DNA of 64,000 bases from Aldehydirespirator sp965204875. Lineage in GTDB: Bacteria > Actinomycetota > Acidimicrobiia > Acidimicrobiales > Aldehydirespiratoraceae. Numbering within the stretch: position 1 is the first letter of the stretch; every line of letters starts with the position of its first letter. Below the pieces are notes generated by a model that searched no databases, had not been told where the DNA came from, and worked only from the letters and a program-made list of their open reading frames with translations. Location of the stretch: positions 2,914,001 through 2,978,000 of the forward strand of contig OZ242020.1 of assembly GCA_965204875.1 (NCBI GenBank), given 5' to 3'. This document shows, piece after piece, positions 7,705 through 16,698 of this stretch. A program made the translations under genes and the position numbers.

Positions 7705-9735
7705 GTGGCCGACAGCCAACCTACCCCCCCTCCCCCTCCTCCCCCGCCGGTGCCGCGGCGCGGTGACAAGAGCCCCAAGCCGGGGCGCTCCAAGGCAGCT
7801 TCAGAGACGCCGCGCCGCTCGCGCCTGCTCGTCTGGCTGATAATCGCCGCGGTCGCCGCGGTGTTCGCCGCCACGACGATGCTGCCGAGCGACTCCGGCG
7901 ACGACATCCCCTATCCCGACTTCCTCGAGCGGGTCGCGGCCGGCGGCATCGCCAGCGGCGAGTACAACAACAACAGCGGCAGCATCAAGGCCACCGCCAT
8001 CGACGGCACCGAGTTCGCCTCCAACGGCCCGCTCCCGCTGCCCGACGCCGACACCGCGCTGATCAACCGCGAGGTGCCCGAGTTCCGCTACAACACCCCC
8101 CAGACCAACTTCTTCGTGTCGATCATCCCGCTGCTGCTGCCGATCGGGCTGCTGATCCTGTTCTTCTGGTGGATGCAGCGCAGAGCGCAGGGCCAGATGG
8201 GCAGCATCATGTCGATCGGCCGCAGCCGCGCCAAGACCTACACGACCGAGCGTCCCGCCACGACCTTCGACGACGTCGCGGGCTATGAGGGCGTCAAGCA
8301 GGAGATCACCGAGATCGTCGATTTCCTCAAGACGCCGGAGCGCTTCGCGGAGATCGGCGCCCGCGTGCCCAAGGGAGTGTTGCTCGTGGGTCCGCCCGGC
8401 ACCGGCAAGACCCTGATCGCCAAGGCGGTGGCCGGCGAGGCCGGCGTGCCCTTCCTGTCGGTGACGGGATCGGACTTCATGGAGATGTTCGTGGGCGTCG
8501 GCGCCAGCCGGGTGCGCGACCTCTTCGAGTCGGCCCGCAAGATGGGCAAGGCCATCGTCTTCGTCGACGAGGTCGACTCGATCGGGCGCAAGCGGGGCGC
8601 CGGGCTCGGCGGCGGCCACGACGAGCGCGAGCAGACCCTCAACCAGATGCTCTCGGAGATGGACGGGTTCGAGGGATCCGAGGGCATCGTGATGATGGCC
8701 GCGACGAACCGGCCCGACATCCTCGATCCGGCCCTGCTGCGCCCCGGACGCTTCGACCGGCAAGTGGTGGTGCCCCTTCCCGAGCTCTCGGACCGGCAGG
8801 CCATCCTCGAGGTGCACATCAAGGGCAAGCGCACGGCGGACGACCTCGACCTCAACGTCGTCGCCCGCGGCACGCCGGGGATGAGCGGCGCGGACCTCGC
8901 CAACCTGATCAACGAGGCGGCACTCTGCGCCGTGCGCGACGGCAAGGACGAGATTGGGGCCGGTCACATCGAGCAGGCCAGGGACCGCGTGCTCATGGGG
9001 CAGAAGCGCGAGTCGCTCGCCCTCTCCGACGACGAGAAGGAGGCCATCGCCTACCACGAGGCCGGCCACGCGGTCTGCGCCGCCGTGCTGCCGACCGCCG
9101 ACCCGCTCCACAAGGTGACGATCATCCCCAGCGGGATGGCCCTGGGCGTGACCATGCAGTTGCCCGAGGAGGATCGCCACATCTACCGGACCGACTACAT
9201 CCTCGACCGTCTCGTGGTCATGTTCGGCGGGCGGACGGCCGAGGAGCTGGTCTTCGGCATCGGCAGCACCGGCGCCGCCGACGACCTGATGCGGGCGACC
9301 GCGCTGGCCCGGTCGATGGTGCGCGAGTGGGGGATGTCCGAGGAGATCGGACCGATGGCCTGGGGCTCCCAGAACCAGGTGTTCCTCGGCGAGGACATCG
9401 TGCAGTCCCGCGACTACAGCCACGACACCGCGCGGGTGATCGACGAGGAGACCGAGCGCATCCTGCGCGAGCAGCAGGACCGCTGCCACGCGACCCTCAC
9501 CCACCATCGCCACGGCCTGGACCTGGTGGCCAGGGCACTGCTCGAGCACGAGACGATCAGCGGCACCGAGGTCGCGCGGCTCATCGCCGTGTCGCTCTCC
9601 GACGCCGACGGCGCCGCCATCAGCGACGGCGCGCCCGGCAGTCCCGCCGGTGCCGACGGCGCCGCGCCCGCCGTTCCAAGCGCTGAGGGCAACGGCGCCG
9701 GCGCGCCCGCGGGCGTCCCCACGGGCAGCGTGTAG
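7705..9735 (+). CDS. ftsH: ATP-dependent zinc metalloprotease FtsH
   Basis: The 676-aa membrane-anchored AAA+ protease degrades membrane and short-lived cytoplasmic proteins as a hexamer. In order it has a proline-rich N-terminus (eight consecutive Pro), a membrane helix (LLVWLIIAAVAAVFAA), an extracytoplasmic loop, a second helix, Walker A GPPGTGKT (from residue 229), Walker B VFVDEVDSIG, the SRH arginine motif (RPGRFDR) and the zinc site HEAGH (451-455). The GTG start at 7705 gives the normal N-terminal layout. The poly-Pro tract is unusual and would be expected to need EF-P (inference). The C-terminal tail is Gly/Ala/Pro-rich; a degenerate copy of its last ~29 bp, stop included, lies downstream. 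Confidence 0.97.
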   Translation: MADSQPTPPPPPPPPVPRRGDKSPKPGRSKAASETPRRSRLLVWLIIAAVAAVFAATTMLPSDSGDDIPYPDFLERVAAGGIASGEYNNNSGSIKATAIDGTEFASNGPLPLPDADTALINREVPEFRYNTPQTNFFVSIIPLLLPIGLLILFFWWMQRRAQGQMGSIMSIGRSRAKTYTTERPATTFDDVAGYEGVKQEITEIVDFLKTPERFAEIGARVPKGVLLVGPPGTGKTLIAKAVAGEAGVPFLSVTGSDFMEMFVGVGASRVRDLFESARKMGKAIVFVDEVDSIGRKRGAGLGGGHDEREQTLNQMLSEMDGFEGSEGIVMMAATNRPDILDPALLRPGRFDRQVVVPLPELSDRQAILEVHIKGKRTADDLDLNVVARGTPGMSGADLANLINEAALCAVRDGKDEIGAGHIEQARDRVLMGQKRESLALSDDEKEAIAYHEAGHAVCAAVLPTADPLHKVTIIPSGMALGVTMQLPEEDRHIYRTDYILDRLVVMFGGRTAEELVFGIGSTGAADDLMRATALARSMVREWGMSEEIGPMAWGSQNQVFLGEDIVQSRDYSHDTARVIDEETERILREQQDRCHATLTHHRHGLDLVARALLEHETISGTEVARLIAVSLSDADGAAISDGAPGSPAGADGAAPAVPSAEGNGAGAPAGVPTGSV

Positions 9736-9817
9736 GGGCGCATCGACCAACGGCTGGAGGTCATCCTCCCATGCGGCAGCGTCCAGAGTCCGCGGGCGTC
9801 CGATGGGCAGGGTCTAG
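9706..9817 (+). repeat. Duplicated 3' tail of ftsH
   Basis: The last 29-30 bp of ftsH (9706-9735, ending in TAG) recur at 9789-9817, also ending in TAG, with about five differences. Shared core: CCGCGGGCGTCC followed by GGGCAG. The offset is 82 bp and the copy is non-coding. Confidence 0.8.
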
Positions 9818-9845
9818 AACGCAGCAGCGTATTGGCGGGGCGGGC

Positions 9846-11336
9846 TCAGCCGAGTTCGGCGAGGGGCACCGGCTCGGAGGCGGCCACTCCCAGAGCCGCC
9901 GTCCTAGAGGTCAGGCCCAGGAGCTCGCGCCCCACGACGACCGGCGCCGAGGACTCGAGCTCGAGCAGGAAGCGGCCCGCTCCCGCTCCCAGCCGGCCCA
10001 GCGGCAGCCTGCTGCGGCGACCCGGGCCCAGCTCCAACGAGCGGATCGCCTCGCCGCCGATGCTCAAGTCAACCTCGGCGATGCCTGCCGGCGAGGGGTT
10101 GAAGACCACGACCGCGGAGCTGTCGTCGCCGAAGCCGGCCCCTGTGTCGGCCTCGGTCACCTCGACGGGCACCAGCCAGCGGCGGGCCGCGACATCCGCG
10201 CCGCTCGTCGCGGTCATGCCCCGTGCGGCACCCGCCGTCACACCGCTGCCGGGCACCGGCGCCGGATCCGCAAGGCTCCGCAACGACGCCGTCACCGGCT
10301 CGCCGTAGAGCGAGCGCACTGTCACGGTCAGCGTTCCGGCACCCTCGAGGCGCTCCTGCTCTGAGAGGTCCACCAGCGCGGTCCGGCGTGGGCCCACCGT
10401 CAGCTCGAGCGTGTTGATCGACACCGCTGGATCGTCCGCCACGAAGTCCAGGTCGACGTCCACAGCGGCCTCCGCGGACGGGTTGGTCACAGCCAAGACG
10501 CCGTGGCGCCCGGCCGCGGACACAGCGACGGGAATGTGCCACACCGGCGACGCGGCGGGCGCGGCCGGCGCCAGGCTCGCGCCCCGACCGGTCTCGGGGC
10601 TGTCAGAGATCTGTATCCACGACGCCGCCAGCTCCCCGGCCCGGACATCGACGAACACGGTGACGGACTCCGCCTCGGTGACCTCCTCGGTGATGTCGAG
10701 CGCCACCACGCGATGAGCGGGCACCACCACGCCCTCCAGGGAGTCCCGGCCCACGTCGGCAACCAGCTCCACCTCCGCCACCGCGAAGTCCGGGAACGGG
10801 TTGAGCAGCATCACCACGAAGCGCTCGCCCTCCACCGCCAGCCTCGTGGAACCGTGGGAGACGACCCAGCTGCCCGATGTCTCCGTGAGGCAGGGCGAGC
10901 GCCCGACGCCGCCCTGGTCCGCCGCGATCACCTGCTCCACCACCACGTCGCCGCCCTGCACCTCGACCACGGCGCCCACCCACTGAGCGCCGGCCAGCTG
11001 CCCCGCGGGCTCGAGCACCTCGCGGCCCCCGGGCGCGACCTCGACCCGCACGGACCGCACCTCGGCAGACCCGGTGGCTCCCGGCAGCATCGACACGGTG
11101 GCGCCGGCCGCCTGGTCGGGGGACCCGTTGAGCATCTCGAGCGTCAACTCGGCCACGCCGCCGGTTCCACTGCCCCCGGGGCAGAACCAGGTGGCGGAGC
11201 CGGCGCCGGCCACGGACACCGCCGACGGGGTGGGCGCCGGGCGCTCGTAGGCAGGCCGCTCCCGTGCGTCGATGAGAAAGCCCGCCGCGAGCAGCGCGCC
11301 GATGACACAGAGCGCCAGGACCCTGACCAGCCGCAT
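9846..11336 (-). CDS. DUF5719 family secreted/anchored protein
   Basis: The ~496-aa protein has one N-terminal hydrophobic segment (VRVLALCVIGALLAAGFLI) followed by a long beta-rich extracytoplasmic region containing ATWFCPGG. This layout matches DUF5719 proteins, which in actinobacteria are encoded next to a large GT2-membrane protein, exactly as here. The function of the family is unknown; a partner role in cell-envelope polysaccharide assembly is inferred from that pairing. The start is taken at ATG 11336 because it begins directly before the signal segment. A GTG start at 11366 would add ten residues that derive from a duplicated copy of the upstream gene's tail. Confidence 0.85.
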   Translation of the reverse strand: MRLVRVLALCVIGALLAAGFLIDARERPAYERPAPTPSAVSVAGAGSATWFCPGGSGTGGVAELTLEMLNGSPDQAAGATVSMLPGATGSAEVRSVRVEVAPGGREVLEPAGQLAGAQWVGAVVEVQGGDVVVEQVIAADQGGVGRSPCLTETSGSWVVSHGSTRLAVEGERFVVMLLNPFPDFAVAEVELVADVGRDSLEGVVVPAHRVVALDITEEVTEAESVTVFVDVRAGELAASWIQISDSPETGRGASLAPAAPAASPVWHIPVAVSAAGRHGVLAVTNPSAEAAVDVDLDFVADDPAVSINTLELTVGPRRTALVDLSEQERLEGAGTLTVTVRSLYGEPVTASLRSLADPAPVPGSGVTAGAARGMTATSGADVAARRWLVPVEVTEADTGAGFGDDSSAVVVFNPSPAGIAEVDLSIGGEAIRSLELGPGRRSRLPLGRLGAGAGRFLLELESSAPVVVGRELLGLTSRTAALGVAASEPVPLAELG

Positions 11337-11431
11337 CAGGCGCGACCCGTCCGGCGACACAGCCACCGGCAGAGACCCCCGCTCGTGCCGCCCCGCCCGG
11401 CGAGTTCCATCAGGCGCGCTCCATCCGGCGG
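11333..11431 (-). repeat. Copy of the GT2 gene tail forming the start region of the DUF5719 gene
   Basis: The stop region of the 11410-14463 gene (11408-11431) and 11333-11357 share about 20 of 24 bases, offset 75 bp. In the original the bases CTGATGG contain the stop; in the copy the same ATG serves as the likely DUF5719 start at 11336. Confidence 0.7.
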
Positions 11432-14400
11432 CGCAACCAGGCGGCGGCCAGTACCAGGGGCGCCGCGGCGCCTGTCAGCAGGCCGGCTCGCCGCCACCAC
11501 GGCGGCGAGTAGGAGAGCACGGCCTCGCCCCCGGCCGGGGGCAGGTATGCCCTGGCCCAGGAAAGCGCCTCACGCCGTGGGACATCGGCTCCCGACACGG
11601 TCAGGTTCCAACCGGGGCGCGGCGTGTGGGCCACCAGGACGGTGGAGTCGTCCGGCACCGTGGCAGACCACCTCCGCCCGTCACTTGAGAAGATCGCCGC
11701 ACCAGGGTCGATCGGGGTGGACGCGAGGTCGGTGATCTCTGAGACGCCGCTGTCGAATCCCGGTGCCTGCAGGGAGCGCGCCGGCACCCACGACGAGTTG
11801 ACGAACACCTCCACCGCGCTGTTCGTAGCCTCGAGGAGTTCTAGGTCGAGCTGGTTGCGCAGGCCCTGCGAGATGGCCGCCGGCACGGGCCGGGCGTCGC
11901 CGGCCGGCACGAAGGGCGCAGGCGCCAGCCGGTCGAGCAGCACCACGTAGCGAACGGACAATCCGGCCAGCATCCGGCCCCCGCGTGCGGTGCGGCCCGA
12001 GGCGATCTCCTCGACGACCGTGCCGAAGAGGTCGGCGCGGCCCGGATCGAGCGGGATCGCACGATCCACGATCGTGACGGAGTCCCCCGAGGTCGCGGCC
12101 CAGGCAACGCCGGGCGCGAGGCTGCGCCCCTCGACGGGCAGGAACTCGGGGTCGCCGATCCAAAGCACGCGGTAGCTTCCCGCCAGCACGGGCGGCTCGA
12201 AGCGCAACGCCGAGTGATGATCGCCCTGCGCCAGCCCCCAGCGGCCCTTGTCGAGCAGTTCGGCACTTCCGGCGACGAGCACCAGCGACGCGGCCGCGAC
12301 CACGGGCACGAGCGCCTGGCGCCACCCGAAATGGCTGAAACGCAGGTCGTGCTCGATCGAGAGCACGGCCAAGCCGCAGAGCGCCGCCACCGCGACCGCC
12401 GCCGGCGCCAGCAACAGCTGAAGGTCACCGAGACCGAAGGGCAGGTAGCCGCGCTGCGCCGCCAGCACCAGTCCCCAAGAGGCGGCGGCCACCATCCAGA
12501 GGCGCACCGCCTGCTCGAGTCGCCACCCCCTGCCCAGCAGCAGCGGCACGGCCATCGGGACGGCGAAGAGCCACACCCGGCCGCCCGGATCGACCGGGCC
12601 GACGGACATGCTCAGGATCTCAGCGAACGACGCCGACCCGGCGGAGCCGTCGCGCCCGTCAGCGACGGACTCCCACGACGGGCCTGCCGCCAGGACGTCC
12701 ACAAGCAGCGGGAAGGCCACGAACGCAACCACCGGAACCGCCAGCGCGACGGCTGCGATCAAGCGCAGGGTGCCTTCGGGCCGGCCGGCCAGCAGGCCCC
12801 CGGCGACAAGGCCCGCTGCGAGCATCAACACGAGTCCCGCGGCGGCGGGGACCAGTTGCGCGGCCAGGCCGGCGGCGGCGCCCAGCGACACCGACGCAAG
12901 CGCCAGGTTGCGCAACCGGCGGCCGCCGCCACCGAAGGGTGCGGTGCCGGACGCCCTCAGCAGCGCGCGCAGCATCCAGGGCGCGGCCGCATAACCGGCG
13001 AGACCCGGCAGCGATCCACCGGCGACCGAGGCGGGCAGCAGCGGCACGATCAGGTAGGCGACGAGGGTGCCGGCCCGGGCCCTTGCAGATCCGCTATCGC
13101 CCAGCAGCCGGTACGCGCCGATGAGTCCCACCGCGATCGGGCCGAGGACCAGCAGCGTGCGCACCAGGCCCGTGCTGTTGGAGAGGAGCCATCCCAGCGC
13201 GCCCAGGAACACCAGCCCGCCGAGGTTGGACGAGGGTGCGCCGGTGCCCCGGTCGCTCCAGCCCCCCCACCATGCGCCCAACATCTCGGCGGCGTCCGGG
13301 GGAAAGTGAGCGAAGTCGGCGACCGCCGGCACGCCGGAGATGATCAGCGCTCTGGACGCGAGCAGCACGAACGCCGCCACGAGCGCCCAGACCGCCGCCC
13401 GCAGCCGGGTCGAGCCCGTCCGGTACCCGCCGCGAGCCCCCGGCGCCTGCGGTGATTCCAGGGTGTGACGGTCGCCGTCGCCGCCGAAGTGGCGCCTGAC
13501 GAGGGAGGTCAGCCGCAGGCTGCCCGGATACTGCAGCGCCACGACATCGGCCTGGCGCACCTTGCGGACCCGCTGGTTGAAGCGGCGGCGCTGTGCGACG
13601 ACATCGAGGCGGGCGACGTTCCAGAACCAGGCGCGGATCACGTTGGCCGCCCTTCGGGGCCGCGCCGTGGCGAACGCGACCACGATCTCGGCCAGCGAGG
13701 TCAGCAGCGCGAGCGGGACGAAGATCGTGAGCGAGATGCGGCCGTGGTTCACCAGCATGGCCCGCAACGCATGCCGTGCCTGCATCAGGCGGGCATCGTC
13801 GCCGGCTCCGCCGCGCTCTGACAGCCGGGCGCGGTGGCGCGCCACCGCCCCGCCGACGATCATCACCCTCGCTCCGGCCATCTGGGCCCGCCAGCACAGA
13901 TCGACGTCCTCGCCCCGGAAGGTCATCGCAGCGTCGAAGCCCCCCAGCGTCATGAACAGCGCCCGGCGGACGAGCAGTGCCGCCGACGGCAGGCCGAACA
14001 CGTCGCGCACGCCGTCGTGCTGCTCCTGGTCGAGTTCGGCGTGTCCGGGGATGTCGGCCGCGAAACCGAAGCGATCGACCTCGTATCCGGCCTGCTGTAT
14101 CACCTCGGGACGGTCCCAGTCGACCAGCTTGGGGCCGACGATCCCAGCCCTGCTGCGCTGCGCCTCGGCCACCAGGATGCTCACCGCGTCTGGGGCCAGG
14201 GCCACATCGTCGTGGCAGACGAGCAGGAACTCGCCTTTGGAGTCCGCCGCGAGGATCCGGTTGGCGGCGTCGGCGAAGCCGGCGGACCCGGCGGCGTCGA
14301 TGATGACGGCGTCCCCGAGGACGGACCGCACCTGGGCGCGCAGCCCAGACCCGGCGGCGTCGATCACGGCCACGGTGAGGCGCTCGTAGTCCTGCACGGC

Positions 14401-14463
14401 CAGAGACTCGAGCGTCTCCAGGAACCAGTCTCCCGGCTCGTGCGCCACCACGACGGCCAACAC
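11410..14463 (-). CDS. Large actinobacterial glycosyltransferase: GT2 domain plus multi-membrane domain
   Basis: The 1017-aa protein has an N-terminal GT2 catalytic domain (residues ~1-250) with CHDDVALAPDAV as the DxD-type motif and FRGEDVDLCWRAQ as the catalytic-base (ED) motif. About a dozen membrane segments and a soluble extracytoplasmic domain follow, with a last membrane helix ending in a basic tail. The same architecture followed by DUF5719 is conserved in actinobacteria near manB and fbiA-fbiB. It presumably transfers a sugar from a nucleotide donor to a lipid-linked envelope glycan. GTG at 14463 is the only good start after an in-frame stop. Confidence 0.9.
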   Translation of the reverse strand: MLAVVVAHEPGDWFLETLESLAVQDYERLTVAVIDAAGSGLRAQVRSVLGDAVIIDAAGSAGFADAANRILAADSKGEFLLVCHDDVALAPDAVSILVAEAQRSRAGIVGPKLVDWDRPEVIQQAGYEVDRFGFAADIPGHAELDQEQHDGVRDVFGLPSAALLVRRALFMTLGGFDAAMTFRGEDVDLCWRAQMAGARVMIVGGAVARHRARLSERGGAGDDARLMQARHALRAMLVNHGRISLTIFVPLALLTSLAEIVVAFATARPRRAANVIRAWFWNVARLDVVAQRRRFNQRVRKVRQADVVALQYPGSLRLTSLVRRHFGGDGDRHTLESPQAPGARGGYRTGSTRLRAAVWALVAAFVLLASRALIISGVPAVADFAHFPPDAAEMLGAWWGGWSDRGTGAPSSNLGGLVFLGALGWLLSNSTGLVRTLLVLGPIAVGLIGAYRLLGDSGSARARAGTLVAYLIVPLLPASVAGGSLPGLAGYAAAPWMLRALLRASGTAPFGGGGRRLRNLALASVSLGAAAGLAAQLVPAAAGLVLMLAAGLVAGGLLAGRPEGTLRLIAAVALAVPVVAFVAFPLLVDVLAAGPSWESVADGRDGSAGSASFAEILSMSVGPVDPGGRVWLFAVPMAVPLLLGRGWRLEQAVRLWMVAAASWGLVLAAQRGYLPFGLGDLQLLLAPAAVAVAALCGLAVLSIEHDLRFSHFGWRQALVPVVAAASLVLVAGSAELLDKGRWGLAQGDHHSALRFEPPVLAGSYRVLWIGDPEFLPVEGRSLAPGVAWAATSGDSVTIVDRAIPLDPGRADLFGTVVEEIASGRTARGGRMLAGLSVRYVVLLDRLAPAPFVPAGDARPVPAAISQGLRNQLDLELLEATNSAVEVFVNSSWVPARSLQAPGFDSGVSEITDLASTPIDPGAAIFSSDGRRWSATVPDDSTVLVAHTPRPGWNLTVSGADVPRREALSWARAYLPPAGGEAVLSYSPPWWRRAGLLTGAAAPLVLAAAWLRRRMERA

Positions 14464-14684
14464 GCTCGCCGGCGTCTCGGCCCCGGCCCGGCCCGGCTGC
14501 GTGAGGCTCGGCTCGGGCGCTGGAAGACCCGTTGCGGGCGCTGCGGTATGTGCTGCCTCTGCGATGCGCCGAGGCTAACTGTCAGCCATCCCCACGACGG
14601 GATGCGCCGAGAGCCCGCTCCTCCGGACGGTGCCGGGCCGGATCGGGTCGCCGGACGTGACCACCGTGCCGGCCGCCGCCGCGT

Positions 14685-15464
14685 TCAGTCCGCCCCGCTC
14701 CAAGCTCGGATCAACTCGCTGGAGGTAACCACCGTAGCAATCATCGACAGGCTGTGATCGATCACTGCTTCGGCGTAGTCAACGGGCACCCCGGCCACGG
14801 CGTCGCGCACCAGCACCACCTGGTAGCCGAGGTCTGCGGCGCTGAGACACATGCCGAGAATGCCGACGTTCACCGAGACGCCGGTGGCCACGACGGTGCT
14901 CACGCCCAGGTTGCGCAGGGTCTGGTCGAGCGCGGTGGAGGTGAAGGGGGTCAGCCCGTGCCAGCGGGACACCACCAGGTCGCGAGGGTCGTCTCCCAAC
15001 TCGGCCACGAGCCGCGCCCCGTCGCTGCCCAGAGCCGTAGGCGAGACGCCACGCTCACGGCGCAGCTTGTCGGCGAGGCCCAGGATCCTGCAGTTGACCG
15101 CGCCGCCCGCGCCGTCGGGGCGGGTCTCCACGACACAGTGCACCACCCGTGCGCCCGCCGTGCGTGCCGCCGCGCACACCGCGACCGCGGCGTCGATGGT
15201 TCCCGCGGCCGTCACCTCCCGCGCCAGGGCTGCCATCATCGCGCCGGGCCCCACCACCGCACGCTGAAGCTCCATCGTCAGCACGGCCGTACTCGCTGGC
15301 GCCACCAGCCGGGACAGGTGCTCGGAACTGCGGCTCGCTGCTGCGTCTGCGTCGGTCAAGGGCACCTCCCGCCAAGTTCCGCCCGGCTCAACCAGTGTGA
15401 CACGCGGCGTTGCGCGGTCGGGAGCACTGGGATCGTCTCGCCCTCTGCCGACGCCCGCTCGCAC
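14685..15464 (-). CDS. Isochorismatase-fold protein lacking the canonical catalytic triad
   Basis: The 259-aa protein has the cysteine-hydrolase (isochorismatase) fold: TAVLTMELQRAVV at strand 1, VVSRWHGLTPFTSTALD, then TGVSVNVGILGM and VVLVRDAVAG. In active members the three key residues are Asp in the first motif (VDMQ), Lys before the 'F.GT.L' motif and Cys in 'TNVCV'. Here they read Glu (MELQ), Arg (SRWHG) and Gly (NVGI). I recall similar actinobacterial sequences, so this looks like a conserved non-canonical subfamily more than a decayed gene. It is divergent from the rmd/gmd genes. Function unknown; hydrolysis by the usual mechanism is unlikely. Confidence 0.85.
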   Translation of the reverse strand: MRAGVGRGRDDPSAPDRATPRVTLVEPGGTWREVPLTDADAAASRSSEHLSRLVAPASTAVLTMELQRAVVGPGAMMAALAREVTAAGTIDAAVAVCAAARTAGARVVHCVVETRPDGAGGAVNCRILGLADKLRRERGVSPTALGSDGARLVAELGDDPRDLVVSRWHGLTPFTSTALDQTLRNLGVSTVVATGVSVNVGILGMCLSAADLGYQVVLVRDAVAGVPVDYAEAVIDHSLSMIATVVTSSELIRAWSGAD

Positions 15465-15649
15465 GCAGTCTTCGGCAGCCGCCGCACACCCGATGGTGTT
15501 CGTATCGTCAACACTTCACACGCACGCGACGATCAGCCCAGAACCACGGCGTCCGCCCCCGGCACGGTTGGCGGCTGATTGCGGCGCGGGGTCGCGGCCT
15601 CTTAGTGTTCGCGGCGATGTGCGGTCTGTCAGCGCCCCGGCAGGCCGGC

Positions 15650-16552
15650 ATGCGGGCGCTGGTCACCGGTGCCTCGGGATTCGCTGGGCGGCACCTGGTC
15701 GCGCACCTGCGGCAGGCCGGTGACGAGGTGTCGGTCAGCGACGCCGACATCACGGATCCGGCGGCTCTCGGCGCCCCCTTCAGGCGGTGCCGACCCGAGG
15801 CCGTCTACCACCTGGCCGCCCAGGCCGATGTGGGAGCGAGCTTCCGGGATCCGGCTGCGACGCTGCGCACCAACGTCGAGGGCACCGCCAACGTGCTCGA
15901 CGCGGCCCGGCGCGCCGGCGTGCGGCGGGTCGTGGTCGTGAGCAGCGCAGACGTGTACGGCAAGGTCGGCCCGTCGTGCCTGCCGGTGGCCGAGTCCGCC
16001 CCGATGAGGCCGGTGACGCCCTACGGCGCCAGCAAGGCCGCCGCCGAGATGGTGTGCGTGCAAGCCGGGCTCGGACACGGCCTGGCCGTGGTCATAGCCC
16101 GCGCCTTCAACCACCTGGGGCCCGGCCAGAGCGATCGCTACGTGGCCGCTGCGCTGGCGGCACGCGTGGTCGACAACGAGCGCTCCGGCGGCAGTGTCGT
16201 GCTGGTCGGGGACCTCGCGGCGCGCCGGGACTTCACGGACGTGCGCGACGTTGTCGGGGCCTACCGGCTGCTGGCCGTATGGGGGGAGCCCGGCGAGGCT
16301 TACAACGTGTGCAGCGGCACATCCCGCCGAGTCGCGGATCTGGCCGAGCGCCTCCTGTCCCGGGCCCGGCGCCGCATGCACACCGAGGTGGACGAGGATC
16401 TGCTGCGCCCGGTCGAGGCGACCGAGATGCGCGGCGATCCCACCAAGCTGCGCGAGGCCACCGGCTGGCAGCCTCGAGTGCCGCTGGAGCAGACCCTCGA
16501 CGACCTCCTCGACTACTGGCGCTCGCAGCCCGAGCCGCCCGCAGCAGCGTAG
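15650..16552 (+). CDS. rmd: NAD(P)-dependent 4-keto-6-deoxyhexose reductase/epimerase, GDP-6-deoxy-D-mannose reductase-like
   Basis: The 300-aa extended SDR protein begins at the Rossmann motif (VTGASGFAG) and has the catalytic Tyr-x3-Lys in TPYGASK with Ser in VSSADVYG. It has the size and layout of GDP-4-keto-6-deoxy-mannose reductases and sits directly before gmd, whose product is their substrate. It therefore probably makes GDP-D-rhamnose or another GDP-6-deoxyhexose. The start at 15650 gives the standard N-terminus; an in-frame ATG at 15617 would add eleven residues. Exact product stereochemistry cannot be told from sequence. Confidence 0.85.
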   Translation: MRALVTGASGFAGRHLVAHLRQAGDEVSVSDADITDPAALGAPFRRCRPEAVYHLAAQADVGASFRDPAATLRTNVEGTANVLDAARRAGVRRVVVVSSADVYGKVGPSCLPVAESAPMRPVTPYGASKAAAEMVCVQAGLGHGLAVVIARAFNHLGPGQSDRYVAAALAARVVDNERSGGSVVLVGDLAARRDFTDVRDVVGAYRLLAVWGEPGEAYNVCSGTSRRVADLAERLLSRARRRMHTEVDEDLLRPVEATEMRGDPTKLREATGWQPRVPLEQTLDDLLDYWRSQPEPPAAA

Positions 16553-16698
16553 ACGCCGGCCATTGTGACCGCCGAGACCAACGCCGGCCGAGCCCCCGCA
16601 GCCCGACCCGCCCGCAGCACTGCGGGCCCAGGCGCCGCCGCCGCGTGGAAGTGTGCGCCGGGTCGGAACCGCGGCACCGCAGCGATAGCAGTACAGCC

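Noticed and set aside
7801..9750. Minus-strand 649-codon frame opposite ftsH
   Set aside because: Shadow of the ftsH codons; no domain or signal, and ftsH is complete on the other strand.
12214..13455. Plus-strand 413-codon frame
   Set aside because: Arg/Gln/His-rich shadow of the large GT2-membrane gene.
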